Shown here in pieces: positions 17,007 to 25,709 of a stretch of DNA of 64,000 nucleotides. The translations under genes and the position numbers were made by a program. Each line of letters opens with the position of its first letter. Within the stretch, counting starts at the first letter, position 1. The notes beneath the pieces are model-generated. The model saw nothing but the letters and a program-made list of their open reading frames with translations, did no database searches and was not told the origin of the DNA. The stretch spans positions 255,920 to 319,919 of the forward strand of contig NZ_JAOWKZ010000001.1 of NCBI RefSeq assembly GCF_025751495.1. The letters are read 5' to 3'. This DNA is from Albidovulum litorale. GTDB taxonomy: Bacteria > Pseudomonadota > Alphaproteobacteria > Rhodobacterales > Rhodobacteraceae.

Positions 17007-18188
17007 GTGCAAAGCCTCAACCAGTCGCCGACGGACGACGTCTTCGTGCAGAACCCCTACCCGTTTTACGACCGCGCGCGGGCGACCGGTTCCCTGTTTC
17101 ACTGGCAGGACTACGACCTGATCTGCGCCACTTCGGCCACCACGGTCGGCGCCATCCTGCGCGACCGCCGCTTCGGGCGTGAAGTGCCCGAGGAGAAGCG
17201 GGCAGCGGTGCCCGACCACGTGAAACCCTTTTACGCGGTCGAAGCGCATTCGATGCTGGAACTGGAACCGCCGCGTCACACGCGGCTGCGCTCGCTGGTT
17301 CTACGCGCCTTTACCTCACGCCGGATCGCTGCGCTGGAACCCGAAATCGCGACGCTGACCCATGACCTGATCGACGCCTTCCCGGTTGGCGAATTCGACC
17401 TGATCACCCATTTCGCCCAGAAACTGCCGGTGATCGTCATCGCCCGCCTTCTGGGCGTTCCCGAGGATCGCGCCGACGATCTGCTGACCTGGTCGAACGC
17501 TATGGTCGGCATGTATCAGGCCCGCCGCGACCGGGCGATGGAAGAGAGCGCAGTCGCCGCGACCGAGGCCTTCGTGGCCTTCCTGCGCGCCTATGTCGAG
17601 GAACGCCGCGCGAAACCCGCTGACGATCTCATCACCCATCTCATCGCCGCCGAGATGGAAGGCGAGAAGCTATCTATCGACGAGTTGATCACGACCTGCA
17701 TCCTGCTTCTGAACGCGGGCCACGAGGCGACGGTCCACACAATCGGCAATGGCGTAAAGGCACTGCTTGAAAACGGGTTCGGATCGGATGCGCTGACACG
17801 GGACTCCGTCGACGCCACGGTGGAGGAAATCCTCCGCCACGACCCGCCGTTGCATCTCTTCACCCGCCACGCCTACGAGGATATCGAGGTCGCCGGTCAC
17901 ACGTTCCGGCGCGGCGATGAGGTCGGCTGCCTTCTGGCCGCCGCCAACCGCGATCCGCGCCAATGGGACCGGTCCGAGCGTTTCGACCCTTCCCGCCCGG
18001 TCAAAGCCAATCTCAGCTTCGGTGTGGGCCTGCATTTCTGCGTCGGCGCACCTCTGGCGCGTCTCGAACTGACAACCGCCCTGCCGATCCTCTTCGACCG
18101 CCTGCCCGAGCTCCGACTGTCCGCCTCACCACGCTATGCCAATCTCTACCATTTCCACGGGCTCGAACGGCTCATTGTCCGAGCCTGA
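17007..18188 (+). CDS. Cytochrome P450
   Basis: A 393-residue soluble bacterial P450. The I-helix oxygen-activation motif is AGHEAT, the K-helix ExxR is EILR, and the heme-binding loop FGVGLHFCVG supplies C345. No ferredoxin or reductase gene is adjacent; the nearest flavoprotein is fpr at 22 kb, which belongs to the sulfur operon. It starts with GTG at 17007, 12 bases after tpiA. The substrate cannot be predicted. It is followed by a recurring intergenic motif and a nested hairpin. Confidence 0.93.
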   Translation: MQSLNQSPTDDVFVQNPYPFYDRARATGSLFHWQDYDLICATSATTVGAILRDRRFGREVPEEKRAAVPDHVKPFYAVEAHSMLELEPPRHTRLRSLVLRAFTSRRIAALEPEIATLTHDLIDAFPVGEFDLITHFAQKLPVIVIARLLGVPEDRADDLLTWSNAMVGMYQARRDRAMEESAVAATEAFVAFLRAYVEERRAKPADDLITHLIAAEMEGEKLSIDELITTCILLLNAGHEATVHTIGNGVKALLENGFGSDALTRDSVDATVEEILRHDPPLHLFTRHAYEDIEVAGHTFRRGDEVGCLLAAANRDPRQWDRSERFDPSRPVKANLSFGVGLHFCVGAPLARLELTTALPILFDRLPELRLSASPRYANLYHFHGLERLIVRA

Positions 18189-18197
18189 TTCCGTCAC

Positions 18198-18217
18198 TTT
18201 CTTTCTAAAAATACTCC
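18198..18217 (+). repeat. Recurrent intergenic motif, copy 1
   Basis: TTTCTTTCTAAAAATACTCC starts 10 bases after the P450 stop. Related copies occur at 33365-33386, 37340-37360 (minus) and 56430-56452. Each is followed by a GC-rich hairpin. Confidence 0.5.
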
Positions 18218-18222
18218 ACGGG

Positions 18223-18265
18223 GTCGTCCATTGATGCGCCATTGGTTCGAGAACCAATGGACGAC
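18223..18265. terminator. Nested alternative hairpins between convergent genes
   Basis: Two overlapping dyads share one right arm. The outer 11-bp arms are GTCGTCCATTG (18223-18233) with CAATGGACGAC (18255-18265). The inner 10-bp arms are CCATTGGTTC (18239-18248) with GAACCAATGG (18251-18260), around a 2-base loop. The structures compete for 18255-18260. There is no U tract, so termination is likely but unproven. Confidence 0.55.
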
Positions 18266-18288
18266 GGGGTGTGAAACCCCCGGCGTCA

Positions 18289-18750
18289 TCACAGCGGCAG
18301 AAGCGTCGTCGACTTGATCTCCTCCATGCTCAGAAGTGCGGTGACGTTATATATCTTCACCTCGGAAATCAGCGCCTGATAGAAGGTGTCATAGGCGCGG
18401 GCATTCTGGACCCGGACCTTGAGGATATAGTCGATATCGCCCGCCAGCCGGTGCGCCTCCAGCACTTCGGGGCGATTGCGCAGCGTACGCAAGAACTTCT
18501 TTTGCCAGTCCGCCTCATGTTCCGACGTGCGGATCAGGACAAAGAAACAAGCCTCCAGCCCTAAAGCATCGGCATCCAGAAGTACCGTCTGACGGCCGAT
18601 CACGCCGGCCTCCTTCATCTTGCGGATGCGGTTCCAGACCGGGGTCTTCGAGGACCCGATCTTGCGGGCAATTTCATCCAGGGACTGGGAGGCATCCTCC
18701 TGCAACTCGCCGAGGATTTTCCTGTCCATCTCATCCAAACGGACTGACAT
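18289..18750 (-). CDS. Lrp/AsnC-type regulator next to the sulfur operon
   Basis: A 153-residue Lrp-family regulator. The N-terminal helix-turn-helix (LDEMDRKILGELQEDA, SLDEIARKIGSSKTPVWNRI) is followed by the RAM/AsnC effector domain from about residue 65. ATG 18750 has GGGAAAA just upstream; a longer frame to 18807 is open but not needed. It is divergent from DUF2849-cysI-cysH with 161 bases between starts, so it probably controls that operon in response to a sulfur-containing amino acid (inference from position). Confidence 0.88.
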   Translation of the reverse strand: MSVRLDEMDRKILGELQEDASQSLDEIARKIGSSKTPVWNRIRKMKEAGVIGRQTVLLDADALGLEACFFVLIRTSEHEADWQKKFLRTLRNRPEVLEAHRLAGDIDYILKVRVQNARAYDTFYQALISEVKIYNVTALLSMEEIKSTTLLPL

Positions 18751-18843
18751 TCGTTTTTCCCTTCGAATCCGAAACGCTGGTTCCTTTTCGACATCGATAC
18801 AGAACATATGTCCTTATTAGCAAGGGTATCTGGCGGAATATTG

Positions 18844-18860
18844 GGAAAATTTCCTATATT
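18844..18860 (+). promoter_or_regulatory. Palindrome and -10-like box before the cys operon
   Basis: GGAAAATTTCC (18844-18854) is a perfect 5-1-5 dyad touching TATATT (18855-18860), in the AT-rich gap shared by the Lrp-type gene and DUF2849-cysI. It is a reasonable site for the regulator, though no good -35 was found. Confidence 0.35.
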
Positions 18861-18911
18861 AGATCCAAGAAATCACCCGAACGGCCCCGCCGACCCGAAA
18901 GGACTTCACCC

Positions 18912-19217
18912 ATGGCCCGCGCCTTTACACCGAAAGTCGTCACCGCGAATGCGCTGATCGAAGGCGATGTCGTCTATCTGACCGCCGATGACCGCTGGAG
19001 CCGTGACCATGCCGAGGCCGAGCTGATCGAGGACGAGGCGCATGCCCAACTGCGCCTTCTGAAGGCCGAAAGCCAGAAGAATATCATCGTCGGCGCTTAT
19101 CTCGCCGAGGCGAAACCGGGCGCCACCGGCCCCGAACCCATCCATTTCCGCGAAGCGTTCCGCACCCGCGGCCCTTCGAACTACGCGCACGGCAAGCAGG
19201 AGACCCGTCATGTATAA
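18912..19217 (+). CDS. DUF2849 protein of the sulfite reductase operon
   Basis: A 101-residue soluble protein of the DUF2849 family, which sits almost always directly before the sulfite/nitrite reductase gene in alphaproteobacteria. It overlaps cysI by 8 bases. No catalytic motif is visible. The association suggests an accessory role in sulfite reductase assembly or electron delivery, but this is inference. ATG 18912 follows AAAGGA at a normal distance. A siroheme synthase gene, often placed before DUF2849, is absent here. Confidence 0.85.
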   Translation: MARAFTPKVVTANALIEGDVVYLTADDRWSRDHAEAELIEDEAHAQLRLLKAESQKNIIVGAYLAEAKPGATGPEPIHFREAFRTRGPSNYAHGKQETRHV

Positions 19218-20880
19218 GTACAACGACTTCGACGAGGCCTTCATCCGTCAACGCAACGCGCAGTTCCGCGCGCAGGTCGCGCGCCGCATCGACGGTTCGC
19301 TGACCGAGGATGAATTCAAACCCCTGCGCCTGATGAACGGGCTCTACCTGCAACTGCATGCCTATATGCTGCGGGTGGCAATCCCCTATGGCACACTGTC
19401 AGCCGACCAGATGCGCCAGCTCGCGATGATCGCCGAGCGCTGGGACAAGGGCTATGGCCATTTCACCACGCGGCAGAACATCCAGTACAACTGGCCGAAA
19501 CTGACCGACGTGCCCGACATGCTCGACGCCTTGGGCGATGTGCAGATGCATGCGATCCAGACCTCGGGCAACACCATCCGCAACGTCACCGCCGATCATT
19601 TCGCCGGCGCCGCCGCTGATGAAATCGAGGATCCGCGCCCGACGGCCGAACTGATCCGCCAATGGTCGACCGACCACCCGGAATTCCAGGCCCTTCCGCG
19701 CAAGTTCAAGATCGGCGTCACCGGCTCGCCGAACGACCGCGCCGTGACAAAGTCGCACGATATCGGCCTGCGCATCGTCCGCGGTAGCGGCGGCCAGACC
19801 GGCTATGAGGTGCTGGTTGGCGGCGGCCTTGGTCGCACGCCGATGGTCGGTCAGGTCATCAAGCCCTTCGTCAAGAAGGAAGATCTGCTGCCCTACCTTG
19901 AAGCCATCGTCTCGGTCTACAACCTGATGGGCCGCCGCGACAACAAGTACAAGGCGCGGATCAAGATCACCGTCTTTGAAAACGGCATGGAGAAGTTCCG
20001 TGACGCCGTTGGCGAACGTTTCAAGGTCACCAAGCAGGAATTCGGCGGCGTCAGCGCAGATGTGCTGCGTGAAATCGAAACCTTCTTCGCCGCCCCGGCC
20101 TTCCGCAACGTACCGGAAGACGCCTATCTGGCCGCACGCAACAGCGACCCGGTCTTCCGCTCCTGGACAGACACCAACCTGACCGAACACCGCGCCCCCG
20201 GCTATGCCATCGTGACCGTGTCCCTCAAGGCGCATGGCGCAACCCCCGGCGACGCGACCTCGGCCCAGATGCGGCTTCTGGCCGATCTGGCCGAGACCTA
20301 TGGCCATGGCGAGCTGCGTATCAGCCATGAACAGAACGTGATCCTGCCGCATGTCCACAAATCGGACCTGCCGGCGCTTCATGCGGCGCTGAAGACCGAA
20401 GGGCTGGCAACCGCGAATATCGGGCTCGTCTCCGACATCATCGCCTGCCCCGGCATGGATTATTGCGCGCTGGCCACGGCGCGTTCGATCCCGGTCGCGC
20501 AGGAACTCAGCACCCATTTCAAGGCCATCGGTCTGGAAGAGGAAATCGGCCAGCTCAAGATCAAGATTTCGGGCTGCATCAACGCCTGCGGCCATCACCA
20601 TGTCGGCCATATCGGCATTCTCGGCCTCGACCGTGCGGGCGTGGAGAATTACCAGATCACGCTCGGCGGCGATCACACCGAGAATATGGTGATCGGCGAA
20701 CGCGCGGGCCCCGGCTTTGCCTACGATGAGATCGTGCCCGCCATCGAGCGCCTCCTGCGCGCCTATATCGAGGTTCGCGAGGACGCGTCCGAGACCTTCC
20801 TTGAAGCCTATCGCCGCCTTGGGGCGGAGCCGTTCAAGGCCGCACTCTATCCCGCCGAGGCTGCCCGCGATGCCGCTTGA
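19210..20880 (+). CDS. cysI: Assimilatory sulfite reductase, hemoprotein type
   Basis: A 556-residue siroheme and [4Fe-4S] reductase of the NirA/CysI family, reducing sulfite to sulfide with six electrons. The cluster ligands are C413 and C419 in CPGMDYC and C456 and C460 in CINAC, the last also bridging siroheme. The two ferredoxin-like half-domains are visible, the first with GHFTTRQNIQ, the second with HGELRISHEQN. It is part of a coupled operon with cysH and DUF934. Nitrite reductase is the alternative for this fold, but the APS reductase gene next door fixes the sulfur role. Confidence 0.93.
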   Translation: MYKYNDFDEAFIRQRNAQFRAQVARRIDGSLTEDEFKPLRLMNGLYLQLHAYMLRVAIPYGTLSADQMRQLAMIAERWDKGYGHFTTRQNIQYNWPKLTDVPDMLDALGDVQMHAIQTSGNTIRNVTADHFAGAAADEIEDPRPTAELIRQWSTDHPEFQALPRKFKIGVTGSPNDRAVTKSHDIGLRIVRGSGGQTGYEVLVGGGLGRTPMVGQVIKPFVKKEDLLPYLEAIVSVYNLMGRRDNKYKARIKITVFENGMEKFRDAVGERFKVTKQEFGGVSADVLREIETFFAAPAFRNVPEDAYLAARNSDPVFRSWTDTNLTEHRAPGYAIVTVSLKAHGATPGDATSAQMRLLADLAETYGHGELRISHEQNVILPHVHKSDLPALHAALKTEGLATANIGLVSDIIACPGMDYCALATARSIPVAQELSTHFKAIGLEEEIGQLKIKISGCINACGHHHVGHIGILGLDRAGVENYQITLGGDHTENMVIGERAGPGFAYDEIVPAIERLLRAYIEVREDASETFLEAYRRLGAEPFKAALYPAEAARDAA

Positions 20881-21637
20881 GGCACCCTTGCCCTCGATTG
20901 CGAGCCGAGTGGCCACGCTCAACGACCGCTATCGCCATCATTCGGCGACAGCGGTCCTTGAACGCGCGCTCTTCGATCCGGAACTGGGCAACGTGGCGCT
21001 CGTCTCCTCCTTCGGGGCGGAATCGGTGGTGCTTCTGCACCTAGTCTCGGTCGTGGCCCCCGGCACGCCCGTCATCTTCATCGACACCCAGATGCTGTTC
21101 CTCGAAACACTGGAATATCAGCGCGAACTGGCGGACAAGCTGAACCTCACGGACGTGCGCACGATCCGCGCTGACCGGCGGGATACGGCTTTCGAAGACC
21201 CGGACGGGACTCTGCACCAGTTCAGCACCGATGCCTGCTGCGCCTTGCGCAAGGTCGTGCCGCTGGAACGTGCGCTTCAGGGCTTCGACGGCTGGATCAC
21301 CGGGCGGAAACGCTTTCAGGCAGGCACCCGCGCCGCGCTTGACTTCTTCGAGAATGAGGAAGACCGGCGCATCAAGGTCAACCCGCTGGCCCATTGGGGG
21401 CGCGAGGACCTTGAGGACTATATCGTCAACAACAACCTGCCGCGCCACCCGCTGGTGGCGAAGGGTTATCCTTCGATCGGCTGCGCGCCCTGCACCAGCC
21501 CGGTGAAGGAAGGTGAAGATCCCCGCGCAGGACGCTGGCGCGGAACGCAGAAACAGGAATGCGGCATTCACTTCGTGAACGGAAAGGCCGTCCGTGGCCC
21601 CGTACCGCAGGACGATCAGAAGGAGAATGCAGCATGA
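20870..21637 (+). CDS. cysH: Adenylylsulfate (APS) reductase
   Basis: A 255-residue member of the PAPS/APS reductase family, producing sulfite for the upstream CysI. Cluster Cys are present as a pair (C123, C124) and as C205 and C208 in GCAPCTSP, the set that marks the [4Fe-4S] APS-using type, not the cluster-free PAPS type. The catalytic Cys is C231 in ECGIH. ATG 20870 lies inside the last codons of cysI, overlapping by 11 bases, and the stop overlaps DUF934. Confidence 0.93.
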   Translation: MPLEAPLPSIASRVATLNDRYRHHSATAVLERALFDPELGNVALVSSFGAESVVLLHLVSVVAPGTPVIFIDTQMLFLETLEYQRELADKLNLTDVRTIRADRRDTAFEDPDGTLHQFSTDACCALRKVVPLERALQGFDGWITGRKRFQAGTRAALDFFENEEDRRIKVNPLAHWGREDLEDYIVNNNLPRHPLVAKGYPSIGCAPCTSPVKEGEDPRAGRWRGTQKQECGIHFVNGKAVRGPVPQDDQKENAA

Positions 21638-22008
21638 GCGTGATCGTGCGCGACGACGGCTTTCACGCCGATGACTACGCGGGCGCGAATGCGCTCGATA
21701 TTGCACAGGATACCAGCCCCGATGCGCTTCCTGCGGCATTCGACGGCGTGGACCTGATCCGCGTCGCCTTCCCTTCCTCGGCCGATGGTCGGGGCTTTAC
21801 CCTCGCGCGGCACCTTCGTGCGCGCGGCTATTCCGGGCGTCTGCGGGCCAAGGGCCATGTCCTTGCCGATCAATTCACGATGGCGCGGCGCTGCGGTTTC
21901 GACGAAGTGGAGATCTCCGACGATCTGGCCGCACGCCAACCGCAGGACCAGTGGATCTTCCGTGCCGACTGGGCCGACCATGACTATCGGTCGCGGCTGA
22001 AAGCCTGA
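21634..22008 (+). CDS. DUF934 protein of the sulfate assimilation operon
   Basis: A 124-residue protein of the DUF934 family, found beside cysH in alpha- and beta-proteobacteria. It starts at ATG 21634, overlapping the cysH stop (ATGA), with AGGAGA upstream. The chain includes RGFTLARHLRARGYSGRLRAKG and RCGFDEVEI, which are typical. It has no assigned reaction; coupling to cysH suggests a helper role in sulfite formation. Confidence 0.88.
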   Translation: MSVIVRDDGFHADDYAGANALDIAQDTSPDALPAAFDGVDLIRVAFPSSADGRGFTLARHLRARGYSGRLRAKGHVLADQFTMARRCGFDEVEISDDLAARQPQDQWIFRADWADHDYRSRLKA

Positions 22009-22076
22009 CAGCGGGGTTTCCCCCATTCCAAAACCTGAATAGAAGGATGGGCGGGCAACGCGCGCCCCTAAGCAAC

Positions 22077-22904
22077 ATGAACGATTTGAACACAGTGAAC
22101 GAAGCCACCGCCAAACCCGTCCGTACGCTACCGGACGCCCAGACCGTGACGCAGGTCCAGCACTGGACCGACCGGCTGTTTTCCTTCCGCGTAACGCGGC
22201 CGCAGAGCCTGCGCTTCCGCTCGGGCGAGTTCGTGATGATCGGGCTTCTCGGCGATAACGGCAAACCGCTGTTGCGCGCCTATTCCATCGCCTCGCCGTC
22301 CTGGGACGATGAGCTGGAATTCTATTCGATCAAGGTGCCGGACGGGCCGCTGACATCGAAGCTTCAGCATATCCAGCCCGGTGATGAGATCATCCTGCGC
22401 CCGAAACCCGTGGGCACGCTCGTTCATGACGCGCTGTTGCCCGGCAAAAGGGTGTGGTTCCTTGCGACCGGCACCGGCATCGCGCCCTTCGCCTCGCTCA
22501 TGCGCGATCCTGAGACCTATGAGAAGTTCGATCAGGTCATCATGATGCATACCTGCCGCGAACAGGCGGAACTGGATTATGGCCGGGAACTGGTCGAAAG
22601 CCTTCAGGACGATCCGCTGATCGGCGAGATGGTGGCAGGCAAGCTGCTTTACTATCCGACGACAACGCGGGAAGAGAGCCCGAAGATGGGCCGCATCACC
22701 GACAACCTGACCTCGGGCAAGGTGTTCGAGGATCTTGGCCTGCCACCGATGGACCCGGCCACCGACCGGGCGATGGTCTGCGGCTCGCTCGCGTTCAACG
22801 TCGATGTGAAGGCGGTGCTGGAAGGGTTCGGCCTGCGCGAGGGTGCGAATTCTGAACCGCAGGAATACGTGGTCGAGAAAGCCTTCGTTGGGGACGGGAT
22901 CTGA
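22077..22904 (+). CDS. fpr: Ferredoxin-NADP reductase
   Basis: A 275-residue FAD enzyme. RAYSIAS is the flavin-binding RxYS motif, GTGIAPFASL the NADP-binding loop, and the chain ends in the family-typical VEKAFVGDGI. It most likely passes NADPH electrons through a ferredoxin to CysI, which fits its place at the end of the operon 68 bases after DUF934. The start is uncertain: ATG 22077 lacks a clear ribosome binding site, while ATG 22047 has AGAAGG directly touching it. Confidence 0.92.
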   Translation: MNDLNTVNEATAKPVRTLPDAQTVTQVQHWTDRLFSFRVTRPQSLRFRSGEFVMIGLLGDNGKPLLRAYSIASPSWDDELEFYSIKVPDGPLTSKLQHIQPGDEIILRPKPVGTLVHDALLPGKRVWFLATGTGIAPFASLMRDPETYEKFDQVIMMHTCREQAELDYGRELVESLQDDPLIGEMVAGKLLYYPTTTREESPKMGRITDNLTSGKVFEDLGLPPMDPATDRAMVCGSLAFNVDVKAVLEGFGLREGANSEPQEYVVEKAFVGDGI

Positions 22905-22944
22905 CAACCGCCCCCTGAGGCAAGACGGTCTTAAATTTTTTTTC

Positions 22945-22991
22945 AAAAAAACGCCGCACGAACCCGGTTCGCGCGGCGTTCTTATTTTCTG
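22945..22991. terminator. Bidirectional terminator between fpr and the Ala-rich gene
   Basis: AACGCCGC (22950-22957) pairs with GCGGCGTT (22973-22980), with a further GAACC/GGTTC inner stem. A tract of A lies on the left and TTATTTT on the right, so it can stop both converging transcripts. Confidence 0.85.
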
Positions 22992-23000
22992 CCGTCAGGG

Positions 23001-23555
23001 TCAGAGGCCGAGCGCAGCCTTGACCTGATCGAGCGCTGCGCCGAGCAGTTCCGGGCTGTCCTTGGCGGCATCGACCGTGGCTTTCAGCGTGGTCTTCGTC
23101 GCGTCGTCAAGTGTTGAACCGTCGATCGCGGCATTGACGGCATCGGCGTCAAAGTTCGCCGGATCGAAGATGTCGGCAACAGCGTCGGCGGCCTCAGACG
23201 CGGTTTCGGCGGCAGCGTCAGCGGCCTCACCGGCAGCTTCGGTCGCAGCTTCAACAGCCTCGCCCACGGCATCGGCTGCGCCTGCGGCGGCAGCAGCGGC
23301 TTCGGCAGCGGCGGCCTCGGCGGCAGCGGCAGCTTCTGCGGCAGCGGCCGCGGCAGCTTCCTCGGCGGCTTTGGCCTCTTCAGCCGCCTTGGCAGCAGCT
23401 TCTTCCTCGGCGGCCTTGGCAGCAGCCGCAGCCTCTTCGGCTGCCTTTTGGGCCATAGCCGCCTCTTCAGCCGCTTTCTGGGCCGAGGAGTAGTACCAGT
23501 ACCCGCCGCCGGCCAGGACCAGCACGACAGCAGCAATCAGAATATTCCGGTTCAT
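23001..23555 (-). CDS. Membrane-anchored Ala/Glu-rich coiled-coil protein
   Basis: A 184-residue protein in three parts. An N-terminal membrane anchor ends in [11 protein letters not shown] (about 5-27). Residues 28-130 are almost only Ala, Glu and Lys, in irregular AAEEA or AEAAAA units, predicting one long helix reaching into the periplasm. The C-terminal globular segment starts at [11 protein letters not shown] (about 130-184). The layout resembles TolA or colicin-import stalks without the TolA C-terminal fold. It starts at ATG 23555 with GAGG upstream. Function unknown; the helix could be a spacer across the periplasm. Confidence 0.6.
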   Translation of the reverse strand: MNRNILIAAVVLVLAGGGYWYYSSAQKAAEEAAMAQKAAEEAAAAAKAAEEEAAAKAAEEAKAAEEAAAAAAAEAAAAAEAAAAEAAAAAAGAADAVGEAVEAATEAAGEAADAAAETASEAADAVADIFDPANFDADAVNAAIDGSTLDDATKTTLKATVDAAKDSPELLGAALDQVKAALGL

Positions 23556-23726
23556 TTTGTCATCCCTCAAGATACAGGATCGCCTCAGTTGCTGCGTCGC
23601 TATGGCAGAAACAATCACCGGTTAAAAGCGCTTCGATACAAAGCACCCGAATCCGGCTTGAATCGGCCTCCCCGGACGACTAGTTTGCCCGCCACTTGCA
23701 ATGGCCACGACAGAAGGAGCGCCACC

Positions 23727-24266
23727 ATAGCCCGCAGACCGCACAACGCCCCGCCGCAACGCGATACGGGACCCCGCGTCAATGACCGCATTCGTGCCCC
23801 CGAGATTCGCCTGATCGGCGCCGAGGGCGAAAACGTCGGAGTCGTCACGCCCGCCCGCGCCATGCAAATGGCTGAAGAGGCCGGCCTGGACCTCGTTGAG
23901 ATTTCACCGAACGCGGTGCCGCCGGTCTGCAAGATCATGGACTTCGGCAAGTTCAAATACGAACAGCAGAAGAAAGAGGCCGAGGCGCGCAAAAAGCAGA
24001 AGATCATCGAGATCAAGGAAATCAAATTCCGTCCGGGCACGGATACGCATGACTACGACGTCAAGATGCGCTCGGTCGTGAAGTTCCTCGAAGGCGGCGA
24101 CAAGGTGAAGGTCACCCTGCGCTTCCGCGGCCGCGAGATGGCGCACCAGGAACTGGGTCTGGAACTTCTGAAACGGGTGGCGGCGGATGTCGAGGAGATC
24201 GGCAAGATCGAAAACATGCCGAAACTCGAAGGCCGTCAGATGGTGATGATGATCGGCCCGAAATAA
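23727..24266 (+). CDS. infC: Translation initiation factor IF-3 with ATA start codon
   Basis: A 179-residue IF-3. The N-domain has [15 protein letters not shown] and [19 protein letters not shown], then the basic linker [19 protein letters not shown] and the C-domain. The chain must begin with [12 protein letters not shown], and the codon before it is ATA at 23727, with a textbook AAGGAG 7 bases upstream and no ATG, GTG or TTG nearby in frame. Non-AUG starts in infC are known to let IF-3 repress its own translation, so the gene is probably self-regulated here too. A hairpin terminator follows at 24289. Confidence 0.93.
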   Translation: MARRPHNAPPQRDTGPRVNDRIRAPEIRLIGAEGENVGVVTPARAMQMAEEAGLDLVEISPNAVPPVCKIMDFGKFKYEQQKKEAEARKKQKIIEIKEIKFRPGTDTHDYDVKMRSVVKFLEGGDKVKVTLRFRGREMAHQELGLELLKRVAADVEEIGKIENMPKLEGRQMVMMIGPK

Positions 24267-24288
24267 GCCGGATCAGCAGAACGATTGC

Positions 24289-24321
24289 ACGCCCTCGCGA
24301 ATTGCGGGGGCGTTTTCGTTT
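24289..24321 (+). terminator. infC terminator
   Basis: ACGCCCTCGC and GCGGGGGCGT form an imperfect 10-bp stem around GAATT, followed by TTTCGTTT. It lies 22 bases past the infC stop. Confidence 0.85.
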
Positions 24322-24428
24322 GTGAACATCGTAAACGGATAATTCGTCACCGTTGCACGTGCGTCACTCGCAATCTGGCTGGTCCGGTCCTAGGATCACC
24401 GAAGAACGAGGCAGTCAGGGACGCGTCG

Positions 24429-25691
24429 ATGCACCCGGAACTCATTGTTACACTCCGGGGATATAACCGGTCGCTCTTCCTCGCCGATCTTACCGCCGGA
24501 CTGACCGTGGCCATGGTGGCCCTGCCCCTGAGCATTGCCATCGCCATAGCATCGGGCGCCACCCCGGCGCAGGGGCTGGTGACAGCGATCATCGGCGGTT
24601 TCCTGATTTCCGCTTTCGGCGGCAGCCGGGTGCAGATCGGCGGACCGACCGGCGCGTTCATTGTGGTCGTTTATGCGGTGATCGCGGAACATGGCTATGA
24701 CGGGTTGTTGATTGCCACCCTGATGGCCGGTGCCCTGCTCCTGATCGCCGCGGCGCTGCGGCTTGGCAACCTGATCGCGTTTATTCCCGAAGCGGTCGTC
24801 AACGGCTTTACGATCGGCATTGCCGCGATCATCGCGACGAGTCAGATGAAGGATCTTCTCGGGCTTCAGACGGGTTCGGTTCCCGCCGATTTTCTCGAAA
24901 AACTCCCCGTTCTCTGGCAGGCCCGGGACAGTCTCAGCCTTGTCACGCTTGGCCTTGGGCTTCTGACGATGGTCCTGATCGTCGTATTCCGGCGCGCCGC
25001 GCCGAAGGCGCCGGGCCTGATCGTCGCGGTGGCGCTGACATCGGCTGCAGTCGTCCTCTTCGATCTGCCCGTCGACACGATTTCCGACCGTTTCGGGGCG
25101 CTGCCGCAATCCCTACCTCTGCCGTCGCTACCCGAGATCACGCTCGACCGCCTGACCACGCTTCTTCCATCGGCCTTCGTCATCGCCTTTCTTGCCGGTG
25201 TGGAATCGCTTCTGTCAGCCATGGTGGCGGATCGCATGACGGATACGCGTCACCGGCCAAATGCCGAGGTACTGGCACAAGGCCTCGCCAATATCGGGTC
25301 CGCATTCATGGGCGGTCTTCCGGCAACCGGTGCAATCGCGCGTACGGCGACGAATATCCGGGCAGGAGGGCGAACGCCGGTGGCCGGGATCATCCACGCG
25401 CTGACCATCCTGATCTTCGTGATCGCCGCCGCCCCGCTCGCCGGTTACCTCGCAATGCCGGCGCTGGCCGCGCTGCTGATCCTCACAGCCTGGAACATGA
25501 GCGAGCCACAGAAGTGGGGGCATTATGCACGCGCGCGCAGATCGGACCGGATCATGCTGATCCTCACATTGGTCCTTACCCTCGTCGCTGATCTGACGGT
25601 GGCCATAGGTGTAGGCGTTGCGGTTGGCCTCGCTCTCAGGCTAAGGCGCAGGGACGTGCCGCCGGCGGAATGGGATACGCCCGAGCGGTAG
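24429..25691 (+). CDS. SulP/SLC26 anion transporter lacking the STAS domain
   Basis: A 420-residue transporter. The N-terminal half carries the SulP signature region: LTAGLTVAMVALPLSIAIAI, then FGGSRVQIGGPTGAFIVVV, about 12 hydrophobic helices overall. Typical family members run to 500-600 residues with a C-terminal STAS domain. This one ends 15 residues after the last helix, so the regulatory domain is absent. The substrate could be sulfate or bicarbonate; the sulfur operon 2 kb away is suggestive only. ATG 24429 is chosen because the frame upstream overlaps the infC terminator. Confidence 0.88.
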   Translation: MHPELIVTLRGYNRSLFLADLTAGLTVAMVALPLSIAIAIASGATPAQGLVTAIIGGFLISAFGGSRVQIGGPTGAFIVVVYAVIAEHGYDGLLIATLMAGALLLIAAALRLGNLIAFIPEAVVNGFTIGIAAIIATSQMKDLLGLQTGSVPADFLEKLPVLWQARDSLSLVTLGLGLLTMVLIVVFRRAAPKAPGLIVAVALTSAAVVLFDLPVDTISDRFGALPQSLPLPSLPEITLDRLTTLLPSAFVIAFLAGVESLLSAMVADRMTDTRHRPNAEVLAQGLANIGSAFMGGLPATGAIARTATNIRAGGRTPVAGIIHALTILIFVIAAAPLAGYLAMPALAALLILTAWNMSEPQKWGHYARARRSDRIMLILTLVLTLVADLTVAIGVGVAVGLALRLRRRDVPPAEWDTPER

Positions 25692-25709
25692 TCAGACGCG
25701 AGGGGCCGG

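Noticed and set aside
19399-20922. A 507-codon minus-strand frame opposite cysI
   Set aside because: Shadow of cysI; no ribosome binding site and no domain.
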